Of a stretch of DNA of 64,000 nucleotides, positions 8,365 to 15,796 are shown piece after piece. A program made the position numbers and the translations under genes. The notes below the pieces were generated by a model. It searched no databases. It worked only from the letters and a program-made list of their open reading frames with translations, and was not told the DNA's origin. Positions within the stretch are counted from its first letter, which is position 1. Each line of letters starts with the position of its first letter. This DNA is from Ohtaekwangia koreensis (GTDB lineage Bacteria > Bacteroidota > Bacteroidia > Cytophagales > Cyclobacteriaceae): assembly GCF_900167975.1 (NCBI RefSeq), contig NZ_FUZU01000002.1, positions 1,185,501 to 1,249,500 on the forward strand, in the 5' to 3' direction.

Positions 8365-8408
8365 ATACTGTTGATCAGCGAGCGTTCAATATCACTGATC
8401 AACAGTAT
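8365..8408. repeat. Perfect 14-bp inverted repeat downstream of the acyltransferase-like gene
   Basis: ATACTGTTGATCAG at 8365-8378 is the exact reverse complement of 8395-8408, with a 16-base loop. It lies in the 182-base convergent gap between the acyltransferase-like gene and comB. There is no T-run directly after either arm, so it is not a classic intrinsic terminator; it could be a processing or stabilising hairpin serving both converging transcripts. Confidence 0.6.
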
Positions 8409-8495
8409 TCACAAATGTTACTGGATTTTTGGGTTGGAGAGTGTCCCACAAACATTCATTTGCGAACGCATCTGGGGCTTTTTAATAGATAAGTA

Positions 8496-9197
8496 TTATA
8501 CCGCCAGCACGCCATCCTTTAGCACTGGCACCACGGTATATTGATCAGCCGTAAGGCAAAACTGAATGTCTTTGTATATATTTAGTTTGGCTAAGCGCCT
8601 TACGTGGCTGGAGTCTTTGAGGAAATCAACCATGTCGTGTTTCGCTTGATTATATAAATGTTGCGCAGCAACAGGTGCATCACAATCCGGTTGGGTATGT
8701 TCTTTGAGTAGTTCAACGAGCGCTCCTGCAAACAAAGTGTCTTCAAGGTTTACACGGCCTTTCCATCCTGCACAAACCACCAATACATTGTTCGCATCCG
8801 TTAAAAGATAATCTGCAACAGCAGAGAGATTCAGAAACGATCCTATAATAATTTCCTGAGCACCGATTGATTTAGCGATTGCCTGCGTGCCATTCGTAGT
8901 AGTGAAGGCGATCTTCTGTCCTTTTAGTTTTTCATCCATATATTCAAATGGAGAATTGCCAAGGTCGAAGCCTTCCACTTTTTTGCCATCACGTTCGCCT
9001 GCTGTGAAGTATCCTTTGTCTTTAAGTGCAAGGCAATCTTCCATTTTTGCGAAAGGTGTGATGCTTGCTATACCATGCGCAAAAGCGGTAGTCATGCAAG
9101 ATGTTGCACGGAGTATATCCACAACGACAACGGTACGGTCGTGAACAGTATATAAATGCATCAACTCTGGACTGAGGCATACATCGATCGTCTTCAT
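8496..9197 (-). CDS. comB: 2-phosphosulfolactate phosphatase
   Basis: ComB-family phosphatase that removes phosphate from 2-phospho-3-sulfolactate to give 3-sulfolactate. Family motifs seen are the VVVDILRATSCM block, AGERDGKKVEGFDLGNSP, the TTTNGTQA loop and VCAGWKGRVNLEDTLFAGAL. I place the start at 9197 because it gives the standard N-terminus (MKTIDVCLS) and drops a non-conserved 15-residue extension. About 234 residues. ComA and ComC partners are not in the window. In methanogens the pathway makes coenzyme M; in Bacteroidota the product's fate is unclear. Gene order with gcvT upstream on the same strand is probably incidental. Confidence 0.92.
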   Translation of the reverse strand: MKTIDVCLSPELMHLYTVHDRTVVVVDILRATSCMTTAFAHGIASITPFAKMEDCLALKDKGYFTAGERDGKKVEGFDLGNSPFEYMDEKLKGQKIAFTTTNGTQAIAKSIGAQEIIIGSFLNLSAVADYLLTDANNVLVVCAGWKGRVNLEDTLFAGALVELLKEHTQPDCDAPVAAQHLYNQAKHDMVDFLKDSSHVRRLAKLNIYKDIQFCLTADQYTVVPVLKDGVLAV

Positions 9198-9234
9198 AAA
9201 ACTTTGTATTGTAATGGAGGGGAAACCGGTGAAA

Positions 9235-9288
9235 GAACACACAGTATACCTGCAGTATGCGAGAATGCAAGGCAGATATACTGTGTTC
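9235..9288 (-). terminator. Imperfect hairpin between gcvT and comB
   Basis: GAACAC..AGTATA..CTGC at 9235-9253 pairs with GCAGATATACTGTGTTC at 9272-9288, with one mismatch and a two-base bulge. On the minus strand it begins 8 bases after the gcvT stop and is followed by a short T-rich stretch (TTCTTT), so it may end or attenuate gcvT transcription before comB. Confidence 0.5.
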
Positions 9289-9296
9289 TAATGAAA

Positions 9297-10379
9297 CTAT
9301 ATCAAAGGCATTTTACTTACTTCTGCTTTTAAAGCGCGGCCACGGATATCGATAAATATTTCGGAGCCAGGGGTTGCAAGTGAAGGAGTCACGTATCCCA
9401 AGCCAATACCAATGCCCAGTACAGGCGACATCGTTCCTGATGTTACTTTCCCGATAACATTTCCGGCAGCATCTTTAATGCTATAGTCATGGCGCGGTAT
9501 ACCTTTATCGATCATCTTGAAGCCTACTAATTTTTTGCTAACGCCTTCTTCCTTTTGCTTCTTGATAGCAGCGGAGTTTGTAAACTCTTTTGTGAATTTT
9601 GTGATCCAGCCAAGGCCACCTTCAAGTGGAGACGTTGTGTCATCAATATCATTACCATACAGGCAGAATCCCATTTCAAGGCGCAGTGTATCACGCGCAC
9701 CTAAACCAATCGGTTTGATACCTTCTTCTTTGCCAGCTTCAAAAATATCGTTCCATACTTTTTCAGCGTGTTGCTTATTTACATATATCTCGAAGCCGCC
9801 TGCACCGGTATATCCCGTGTTGGAGATCACCACATCTTTTACTCCTGCAAATTCACCAATTGCAAAATGATAATATTTTATAGTGCTAAGATCGACAGCT
9901 GTTAGCTTCTGAAGTACACCGGCAGCTTTAGGACCTTGCACAGCAAACAAACAGATGTCATCGGAAATGTTTTTCATCTCCGCACCTTTCGTATTGAATT
10001 TGCTGATCCAATTCCAGTCTTTCTCAATGTTGCTGGCGTTTACAACAATCAGGTAATCGTTGTCCTTTATTTTATATACGATAAGATCATCAACAATACC
10101 ACCGGTTTCATTTGGCAAGCAAGAATACTGTGCCTGGCCATCTGTTAATTTGGATGCATCGTTGGTTGTAACGCGTTGAATTAGATCAAGCGCTTGCGGA
10201 CCCTTCACCGTAAATTCACCCATGTGCGATACATCGAACACGCCTACGCCCTTGCGTACCGTCATGTGCTCTTCTATATCGGATGAATAACGAACCGGCA
10301 TATTATATCCGGCAAAGGGAACCATCTTGCCTCCCAGTTTTGCATGAAGGTCGTTAAGGGGAATGTACTTTAAATCCAT
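9297..10379 (-). CDS. gcvT: Glycine cleavage system aminomethyltransferase (T protein)
   Basis: Tetrahydrofolate-dependent enzyme that takes the aminomethyl group from lipoylated H protein and makes 5,10-methylene-THF and ammonia. 360 residues, normal length. Recognisable blocks are the N-terminal [29 protein letters not shown], the [12 protein letters not shown] strand, [11 protein letters not shown] with the folate-contacting Arg, and the C-terminal barrel domain with [13 protein letters not shown]. gcvH and gcvP are not adjacent, which is common in Bacteroidota where gcv genes are scattered. Confidence 0.97.
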   Translation of the reverse strand: MDLKYIPLNDLHAKLGGKMVPFAGYNMPVRYSSDIEEHMTVRKGVGVFDVSHMGEFTVKGPQALDLIQRVTTNDASKLTDGQAQYSCLPNETGGIVDDLIVYKIKDNDYLIVVNASNIEKDWNWISKFNTKGAEMKNISDDICLFAVQGPKAAGVLQKLTAVDLSTIKYYHFAIGEFAGVKDVVISNTGYTGAGGFEIYVNKQHAEKVWNDIFEAGKEEGIKPIGLGARDTLRLEMGFCLYGNDIDDTTSPLEGGLGWITKFTKEFTNSAAIKKQKEEGVSKKLVGFKMIDKGIPRHDYSIKDAAGNVIGKVTSGTMSPVLGIGIGLGYVTPSLATPGSEIFIDIRGRALKAEVSKMPLI

Positions 10380-10482
10380 AATGCTCGTTTAGGTGCGCGA
10401 ATGTAGCGCTATCTATAATTCGTTACAAACCGTTATTTGTTAATCATTATCAGTTTATCCAATAACAAAATAACAGCAACAG

Positions 10483-10944
10483 CTAAAGTGATTTTGCCTG
10501 CTCGATTGCGGAGAGCATATCTTCCTTTACCTTTTTTATTCTCTCCATTTCATTCTTCAGATACTCCTGCGTTTTCTCTTCACCTTCGAGCTTCACACTA
10601 TCAAGTTTAGTGTTGAACTCGCGCATCCACACACGCATCGCATCATCAGCAGCATCAAGTTTTACAATTGCACCTTCAATCTCTTTTTTCTTGCCGGCCT
10701 CTGTTCCGGGTGTATCAAGTTTCTTTTGCAGGCTTTCTTTCAGAGTATAGATGTCGCCCATCTTTGGCATCACTTCATCATGTATCTTCATCACTTCAGT
10801 ATATAAAGCATCGTCAGGAGAAGCATTCGCTGAATCATGAGCATGGTGATCATGATCGTGTCCTTCATGATCATGAGACTTCTGTCCACAGGCGCCAAGC
10901 AACAACACCAATGATATTGCCGACAATTTTAATATAGCTTTCAT
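10483..10944 (-). CDS. His-rich lipoprotein with helical body
   Basis: The start at 10944 gives a clean lipoprotein signal: a short basic end, a hydrophobic core and the lipobox LLGAC with Cys19 as the lipidated residue, so the protein is membrane-anchored in the periplasm. Directly after it comes a His/Asp-rich linker (HDHEGHDHDHHAH) that looks able to bind divalent metals. The remaining 105 residues are charged amphipathic helices. Similar Bacteroidota proteins are often called viral A-type inclusion protein, a label without functional meaning. A metal-related role is inference from the histidines alone. Confidence 0.8.
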   Translation of the reverse strand: MKAILKLSAISLVLLLGACGQKSHDHEGHDHDHHAHDSANASPDDALYTEVMKIHDEVMPKMGDIYTLKESLQKKLDTPGTEAGKKKEIEGAIVKLDAADDAMRVWMREFNTKLDSVKLEGEEKTQEYLKNEMERIKKVKEDMLSAIEQAKSL

Positions 10945-10968
10945 AATTTGGATTGATATAGTAGTCTT

Positions 10969-10976
10969 CAAAAGTA
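10969..10976 (-). promoter_or_regulatory. Candidate -7 promoter element for the His-rich lipoprotein
   Basis: On the minus strand the bases read TACTTTTG, a full match to the Bacteroidetes -7 consensus TAnnTTTG, 25 bases before the lipoprotein start. I find no matching -33 TTTG at the normal distance, so confidence is low. Confidence 0.4.
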
Positions 10977-11148
10977 GTGGTAATCATTCTATAATAATCG
11001 TGATCACCTTCACGATTTATCTTTTTGATAGCCTTGGCTCCGTTATCGAGGCGCTATAATCGATGACGAACTAGCAACGCCTGCAACGCTAACTAGCTGA
11101 CTAACAATCATTAGTTCTATTAAATTTTCAAAAAAGATTCAACTGATG

Positions 11149-11181
11149 TTTGGAACTCCCCACAAAATGATTTTATCTTTG
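11149..11181 (+). promoter_or_regulatory. Bacteroidetes-type promoter of the Phe/Tyr operon
   Basis: TTTG at 11149-11152 (-33 element) and TATCTTTG at 11174-11181 (-7 element, consensus TAnnTTTG) are separated by 21 bases, the expected spacing for the Bacteroidetes primary sigma factor. A start site near 11186-11188 would give a leader transcript whose first ORF begins at 11200. Confidence 0.8.
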
Positions 11182-11199
11182 GATCACAACGCGAAAGCA

Positions 11200-11265
11200 A
11201 TGAAAGCTAATAATTCCTTCTTTTACTTTTACTACTACTTTTTTGGACCCCAGACGGGACTCTAA
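11200..11265 (+). CDS. Phe/Tyr leader peptide of the aromatic operon
   Basis: Short ORF of 21 codons plus stop (ATG 11200, TAA 11263-11265). Codons 7-15 (11218-11244) are nine consecutive aromatic codons: Phe, Phe, Tyr, Phe, Tyr, Tyr, Tyr, Phe, Phe. It lies just after a strong promoter and just before a rho-independent terminator and pheA, the layout of a ribosome-mediated attenuator. The mix of five Phe and four Tyr codons suits an operon that makes both amino acids. The peptide itself should have no function beyond reporting ribosome stalling when charged tRNA-Phe or tRNA-Tyr runs short. Confidence 0.88.
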   Translation: MKANNSFFYFYYYFFGPQTGL

Positions 11266-11316
11266 GAGCGGTATGTTGTTAAGAAAGGAATAACAGATAA
11301 ACTCAGAAAAGTCCCG
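11255..11316 (+). promoter_or_regulatory. Predicted antiterminator of the pheA attenuator
   Basis: CGGGACT at 11255-11261, inside the last codons of the leader peptide, can pair with AGTCCCG at 11310-11316, the 5' arm of the terminator. A small hairpin at 11274-11280/11289-11295 (TGTTGTT with AATAACA, one G-U pair) would close the gap between them. A ribosome stalled on the aromatic codons leaves 11255 free and favours this pairing; one that reaches the stop codon covers it and lets the terminator form. This is folding by eye. Confidence 0.65.
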
Positions 11317-11334
11317 GCAAAACCGGGACTTTTT
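11307..11334 (+). terminator. Attenuator terminator before pheA
   Basis: AGTCCCGG (11310-11317), loop CAAAA, CCGGGACT (11323-11330), extended by three A-T pairs and followed by TTTT. A strong GC-rich intrinsic hairpin 22 bases before the pheA start codon and 42 bases after the leader peptide stop. Confidence 0.88.
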
Positions 11335-11355
11335 GCTTATAGGGACTTTTAGAAA

Positions 11356-12198
11356 ATGGCGAAGAAGAAAAAATTAAAGATTGCAATTCAGGGTATCGCT
11401 ACCAGCTTTCACGAAGTGGCGGCTCTTACATATTTCAATGAACCCATTGAAACTGTAGAGTGCCTTTCATTTCATCAACTATGTGAAAGCCTTAAGAATG
11501 GAACCAGCGATTACGCTGTAATGGCGATCGAGAATTCTATAGCAGGAAGCATATTGCCTAACTACTTCCTGTTACAGGATTATCACTTCAATATCATCGG
11601 TGAGCTATACCTTCCGATTCACATGAATCTGCTGGTGTTACCAGGGACTAAACTATCGGATATAAAAACGATTGAGTCGCACCCGATGGCTATACGCCAG
11701 TGCACAGAATTTTTGCATGCTTTAAATGGTGTTGAAATCCGCGAAAGCGATGACACAGCACTTTCTGCCAAGCGTGTAAAAGAACTGAAGTTGAAAAATA
11801 CAGCGGCTATAGCAAATGAGTTTGCAGCCAAGAAATACGGACTGCAGATCCTGGAGAAACGCATCGAAACGCATAAGAAAAACTTTACGCGTTTCCTGGT
11901 ACTGGCAAAACGCAGTAACGGAAAAATAGAAAGCAACAAAGCATCGTTGTGTTTTGAGGTGGCAAATGAAGTGGGGAGCCTTGCAGATGCATTGACAACG
12001 TTTAAGAATAACAGCATCAACTTAACCAAGATCCAATCTATACCGATCATCGGGCGGCCAAGCGAATATTCTATTCATATAGATGTTGAATGGAAAAGAC
12101 GCAAGAGCTACGACACCGCCATGCATGAGATTATGAGACAGGTAAAGAATCTGAATGTGTTGGGAGAGTATAAGAAAGCGAAGGTAGAGTATAAATAA
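11356..12198 (+). CDS. pheA: Prephenate dehydratase
   Basis: Converts prephenate to phenylpyruvate in the last committed step to phenylalanine. 280 residues: a periplasmic-binding-protein-like catalytic region (about 7-185) with the essential Thr-Arg-Phe motif at 178-180 (NFTRF), then an ACT domain (about 197-275) that in the family binds Phe for feedback inhibition. The ACT region keeps NEVGSLADAL and IGRPSEYS, though the usual ESRP is IGRP here. There is no fused chorismate mutase; that domain is in the DAHP synthase gene of the same operon. First structural gene after the Phe/Tyr attenuator. Confidence 0.95.
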   Translation: MAKKKKLKIAIQGIATSFHEVAALTYFNEPIETVECLSFHQLCESLKNGTSDYAVMAIENSIAGSILPNYFLLQDYHFNIIGELYLPIHMNLLVLPGTKLSDIKTIESHPMAIRQCTEFLHALNGVEIRESDDTALSAKRVKELKLKNTAAIANEFAAKKYGLQILEKRIETHKKNFTRFLVLAKRSNGKIESNKASLCFEVANEVGSLADALTTFKNNSINLTKIQSIPIIGRPSEYSIHIDVEWKRRKSYDTAMHEIMRQVKNLNVLGEYKKAKVEYK

Positions 12199-12201
12199 GT
12201 A

Positions 12202-12357
12202 GGGAAAGTCGGGAAGTCCGGAAGACGGAAAAGTCTGAAAGATTGGTTAAGGGAACAGTGCTAAGTATAGGTATATAGATAGTTGAAATATAGGGACAGA
12301 AAAGGGTAAGGACACGAAACAAAAACTTTCCGACTTCCGGACTCCCGACTTTCTGAC
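12202..12357. repeat. Long inverted repeat between pheA and the aminotransferase gene
   Basis: The arm at 12202-12234 (core GTCGGGAAGTCCGGAAG) and the arm at 12325-12357 (core CTTCCGGACTCCCGAC) are near-perfect reverse complements over about 32 bases, enclosing about 90 bases of purine-rich sequence. It fills the only large gap inside the aromatic operon. A related word (GTCAGAAAGTCCGAAAG) occurs at about 3134-3150, so it may belong to a dispersed repeat family. Confidence 0.75.
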
Positions 12358-12383
12358 TTAGATTCATTAAATGCAGAAGAGAA

Positions 12384-13580
12384 ATGATAAAGACAGCGAA
12401 TAGAATTGCCAACGTAGAAGAGTATTACTTCAGCAGAAAACTTGCTGAGGTGAGAGGGCTGGATACACCGGAATTACGCGTGATCAATCTCGGGATTGGT
12501 AGTCCTGATCAGGCGCCATCCTCCAATGCTATAGATGCATTGATCGCTTCCGCGAAAAATCCCGCGAACCATGGCTACCAGAATTACAAAGGTATACCGG
12601 CTTTCAGAAAGGCGATTGCTGATTTTTACCAGACTACATATCAAACTACTATAGATCCTGAAACAATGATCCTTCCCCTGATGGGATCGAAGGAAGGGAT
12701 CATGCATATAGCCATGGCGTTTGTGAACGAAGGTGAAGAAGTGTTGATACCAAACCCGGGTTATCCAACATACTCTTCCGTTGCAAACCTGGTAGGAGCA
12801 AAGCTGAGACCGTACGATTTGAAGGAAGACCTTAACTGGGGCATCGATATAGCAGCATTAAAGAAAAGCGATTTATCAAAAGTAAAGATCATGTGGGTAA
12901 ATTTCCCGCACATGCCTACAGGTCGCGTTGCTTCAAGAGCCGAGTTGAAAGAACTGGTTGATCTTGCACGCGAACATCAGTTCCTTATTGTGAATGATAA
13001 TCCCTATAGTCTGGTGTTGAATGATAACCCGATGAGCATTCTCTCCATAGAAGGCGCAGAAGATGTAGCGCTGGAGTTGAACTCATTGAGTAAATCGCAT
13101 AACATGGCGGGCTGGCGATTGGGTTGGGTAGCTGGTAAGAAAGAACTTATCGAAGCGGTGCTGAAAGTAAAAAGTAATATGGACTCCGGAATGTTTTTGG
13201 GCTTGCAACACGCGGCCACCGAGGCATTGAAGAACGGAAAAGAATGGTTCACTTCCCTCAATAAAGTATATGCCGAGCGCAAAGCTGTAGCACAACAGTT
13301 GTTGGATATACTGGGATGTACGTATTCAAATGATCAATCCGGATTATTTGTATGGGCAAAAGCACCGGCACACATTACAGATGTTGAAAAGTGGATCGAT
13401 GAAATACTATACGGAACAAAAGTATTTATAACGCCAGGTTTCATTTTCGGTGAAGCAGGAAGAAGATATATACGTATTTCACTCTGCTGTACAGTAGAAT
13501 CTCTGAACCAGGCATTGACCAGAGTTGATGCTTTTTTGAAGAAATCGGCCGTGAGTGATCTGTCTACAGCAAAAGCATAG
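12384..13580 (+). CDS. Class I/II PLP aminotransferase, probably aromatic
   Basis: Fold-type I aminotransferase of 398 residues. The PLP lysine is Lys237 in SLSKSHNMAGWR, with the phosphate-binding Arg eight residues later. NFPHMPTG contains the cofactor-contacting Asn173, and the glycine-rich NPGYPTY is at 124-130. The usual DE-x-Y is DNPYS here, a variant seen in the LL-DAP/alanine-type branch. Its place between prephenate dehydratase and prephenate dehydrogenase argues that it transaminates phenylpyruvate and hydroxyphenylpyruvate (or prephenate), but the sequence alone does not fix the substrate. Six bases separate it from tyrA. Confidence 0.9.
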   Translation: MIKTANRIANVEEYYFSRKLAEVRGLDTPELRVINLGIGSPDQAPSSNAIDALIASAKNPANHGYQNYKGIPAFRKAIADFYQTTYQTTIDPETMILPLMGSKEGIMHIAMAFVNEGEEVLIPNPGYPTYSSVANLVGAKLRPYDLKEDLNWGIDIAALKKSDLSKVKIMWVNFPHMPTGRVASRAELKELVDLAREHQFLIVNDNPYSLVLNDNPMSILSIEGAEDVALELNSLSKSHNMAGWRLGWVAGKKELIEAVLKVKSNMDSGMFLGLQHAATEALKNGKEWFTSLNKVYAERKAVAQQLLDILGCTYSNDQSGLFVWAKAPAHITDVEKWIDEILYGTKVFITPGFIFGEAGRRYIRISLCCTVESLNQALTRVDAFLKKSAVSDLSTAKA

Positions 13581-13585
13581 TATAC

Positions 13586-14485
13586 ATGAAAGTTACAGTA
13601 ATAGGTCTCGGATTAATAGGCGGCTCTATCGCCATCGACTTGCGCAAAGCAGGTCTTGCAACGGAGCTTGTGGGGGTTGATTTAAACGCTGAGCACGCAC
13701 GCAAAGCTGTAGAACTTGGATTGGTAGATAAGATTCAGACAGAAGACAAAGCTTTACATCAGGCAGATATAGTGATACTGGCTATACCGGTTAACGCGAT
13801 GTGTCAGTTGTTACCTGCTGTGTTGGATGCTGTGAAGTCCACGGCAGTGGTGATTGATGCTGGTTCTACGAAGAGTTTGATTTGCCGCGCGGTGGCGAAC
13901 CATCCGAAACGCGAACAGCTGGTTGCAGCACACCCTATCGCGGGAACGGAAAACTCCGGACCTGAAGCTGCCTTCAGCGGACTGTTTAAAAACAAGACGA
14001 ACATCATTTGCGAGAAGGAGAAATCGTCCGATCATTCGCTGGAAGTAAGCATGCGTGTATTCAATGCGTTGGGACTGCATACCATTTTCATGGAGGCAGA
14101 AGAACATGATAAGCATGTAGCGTATGTATCACATCTTTCGCACGTGAGCTCTTTCTTATTAGGACAAACCGTATTGGACATAGAGAAGGATGAAAAAAAT
14201 ATATTCGCGTTAGCAGGCAGCGGTTTTGCTTCTACAGTTCGTCTTGCGAAAAGCTCTCCTGAAATGTGGGCCCCTATATTTGAGCAAAACCTCGAGTATC
14301 TGAGCCAGGCGTTGCTGGAATATATCATGCACTTGCAACGCTTCCATTACCACCTGATGAAGCGCGATACAAAGGAACTGAACCGCATTATGTCAAGCGC
14401 CAACGAAATACGAAGAGTACTCGATGGTATCGAACTGAAAACAAAAAGTCAGAGCGAAGAACAATCTGTTGAAAAACAAAAATAA
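13586..14485 (+). CDS. tyrA: Prephenate dehydrogenase
   Basis: NAD(P)-dependent oxidative decarboxylation of prephenate (or arogenate) towards tyrosine. The N-terminus is a textbook Rossmann motif GLGLIGGSIA (7-16) followed by an Asp (VGVDLN), which favours NAD. The helical C-terminal domain has HPIAGTENSG with the catalytic His, and HVAYVSHLSHVSSF. 299 residues; it lacks an ACT domain and a chorismate mutase domain. Third gene of the aromatic operon. Confidence 0.95.
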   Translation: MKVTVIGLGLIGGSIAIDLRKAGLATELVGVDLNAEHARKAVELGLVDKIQTEDKALHQADIVILAIPVNAMCQLLPAVLDAVKSTAVVIDAGSTKSLICRAVANHPKREQLVAAHPIAGTENSGPEAAFSGLFKNKTNIICEKEKSSDHSLEVSMRVFNALGLHTIFMEAEEHDKHVAYVSHLSHVSSFLLGQTVLDIEKDEKNIFALAGSGFASTVRLAKSSPEMWAPIFEQNLEYLSQALLEYIMHLQRFHYHLMKRDTKELNRIMSSANEIRRVLDGIELKTKSQSEEQSVEKQK

Positions 14486-14532
14486 GTATATATATAGTCA
14501 ATTTATAAAAGTCTAACACTGCTCCAAATATT

Positions 14533-15636
14533 ATGAAACACGCTTTAAAACTCGAATCAATCTCTTCCTGGCTGCCAACTGCCAGCAAGCCCGTTATCAT
14601 CAGCGGTCCTTGTAGTGCCGAAACAGAAGAGCAAACAGTAGCTACTGCAAAACAATTAGCAGCTACCGGTAAAGTACACGCATTGCGCGCGGGTATATGG
14701 AAACCGCGTACACGTCCCGGACAATACGAAGGTTCTGGTGAAGAAGGATTGAAATGGCTTGCATTGGCCAAGAAAGAGACAGGCTTACCGATTACAACGG
14801 AGGTGGCCAACGCAGCACACGTAGAAGCTGCATTGAAAGCAGGTGTAGATATACTTTGGATTGGTGCCCGCACAACGGTGAACCCGTTCTCTGTTCAGGA
14901 AGTTGCTGATTCATTGAAAGGTGTAGATATACCGGTAATGGTGAAGAACCCGATCAATCCTGATCTTGAACTTTGGATCGGAGCACTCGAGCGTTTGAAC
15001 AAAGCCGGCATCACGAAGATGGCCGCTATACATCGTGGATTCTCTTCATTTGAAAAAGGTCCGTTCCGTAATGCTCCGATGTGGGATATGGGAATTGAGC
15101 TAAAGACCCGCATTCCTGAATTGGACATCATCTGCGACCCAAGCCACATTGCTGGTAACCGCGAACTTATTGCATTAATCTCTCAAAAAGCACTTGACCT
15201 TGATATGGCTGGTTTGATGATTGAAAGTCATATCAACCCGGATGCAGCGTGGAGTGATGCCAAGCAACAGGTAACACCTGCTGTATTGGGTAAAATTGTA
15301 GAAGGACTTGTTGTTCGTACATCTTCTTCAGACAATAAAACCTTTAAAGACACACTTAGCATTTTGCGTGAACAGATCGACCAGTTGGATGACGAGATCA
15401 TGTCCAAACTTGCTTCACGTATGAAAATCTCTGAAAAGATCGGTCAGTATAAAAGAGATAATAACGTAACGATCCTGCAGGTAAATCGCTGGGAAGAGAT
15501 CATGCAGACCCGCATTACTCTAGGCAAAGCCATGGGCCTGACAGAAGAATTTACGAACGAATTGTTGAAACTTATTCACAATGAATCTATCCAGATTCAA
15601 ACCAAAGTGATGAATAAAGTAGAGGAACGCGTTTAA
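14533..15636 (+). CDS. Bifunctional DAHP synthase / chorismate mutase
   Basis: Two fused enzymes at the entry and branch point of aromatic synthesis. Residues 1-260 are a type I-beta DAHP synthase joining phosphoenolpyruvate and erythrose-4-phosphate: KPVIISGPCSAETEEQ, the KPRTRPGQYEG loop, and CDPSHIAGNR with a metal ligand His. Residues about 270-360 are an AroQ-type helical chorismate mutase (LREQIDQLDDEIMSKLASR, then KIGQYKR). C-terminal mutase fusions like this are usual in Bacteroidota, and binding of prephenate to the mutase part can regulate the synthase. Last gene of the attenuated operon, followed by a terminator. Confidence 0.96.
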   Translation: MKHALKLESISSWLPTASKPVIISGPCSAETEEQTVATAKQLAATGKVHALRAGIWKPRTRPGQYEGSGEEGLKWLALAKKETGLPITTEVANAAHVEAALKAGVDILWIGARTTVNPFSVQEVADSLKGVDIPVMVKNPINPDLELWIGALERLNKAGITKMAAIHRGFSSFEKGPFRNAPMWDMGIELKTRIPELDIICDPSHIAGNRELIALISQKALDLDMAGLMIESHINPDAAWSDAKQQVTPAVLGKIVEGLVVRTSSSDNKTFKDTLSILREQIDQLDDEIMSKLASRMKISEKIGQYKRDNNVTILQVNRWEEIMQTRITLGKAMGLTEEFTNELLKLIHNESIQIQTKVMNKVEERV

Positions 15637-15662
15637 GGTAAATACGGATATACATGTATAGG

Positions 15663-15696
15663 AAGCGGGCAACGAATAGTTACCCGCTTTTTTTTA
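15663..15696 (+). terminator. Rho-independent terminator of the aromatic operon
   Basis: AAGCGGGCAAC at 15663-15673 pairs with GTTACCCGCTT at 15679-15689 (one C/T mismatch position), 5-base loop, then a run of eight or more T. It starts 27 bases after the DAHP synthase stop. Confidence 0.92.
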
Positions 15697-15796
15697 TGAT
15701 AATTTTTTTCTTTTCAATAAAATATTACACCCCGCCCTGTCTTAGCATCTCTTTTTATTATTTTGAACATTAAATCTACCGCTAGAATTTACCTCT

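Noticed and set aside
8310-8492. 60-codon plus-strand ORF after the acyltransferase-like gene
   Set aside because: It starts with TTG, overlaps the previous stop, runs through a perfect inverted repeat and shows no domain or signal peptide.
10996-11017. Short hairpin AATCGTG/CACGATT upstream of the aromatic operon
   Set aside because: Seven-bp stem far from any gene end; probably chance in the divergent promoter region.
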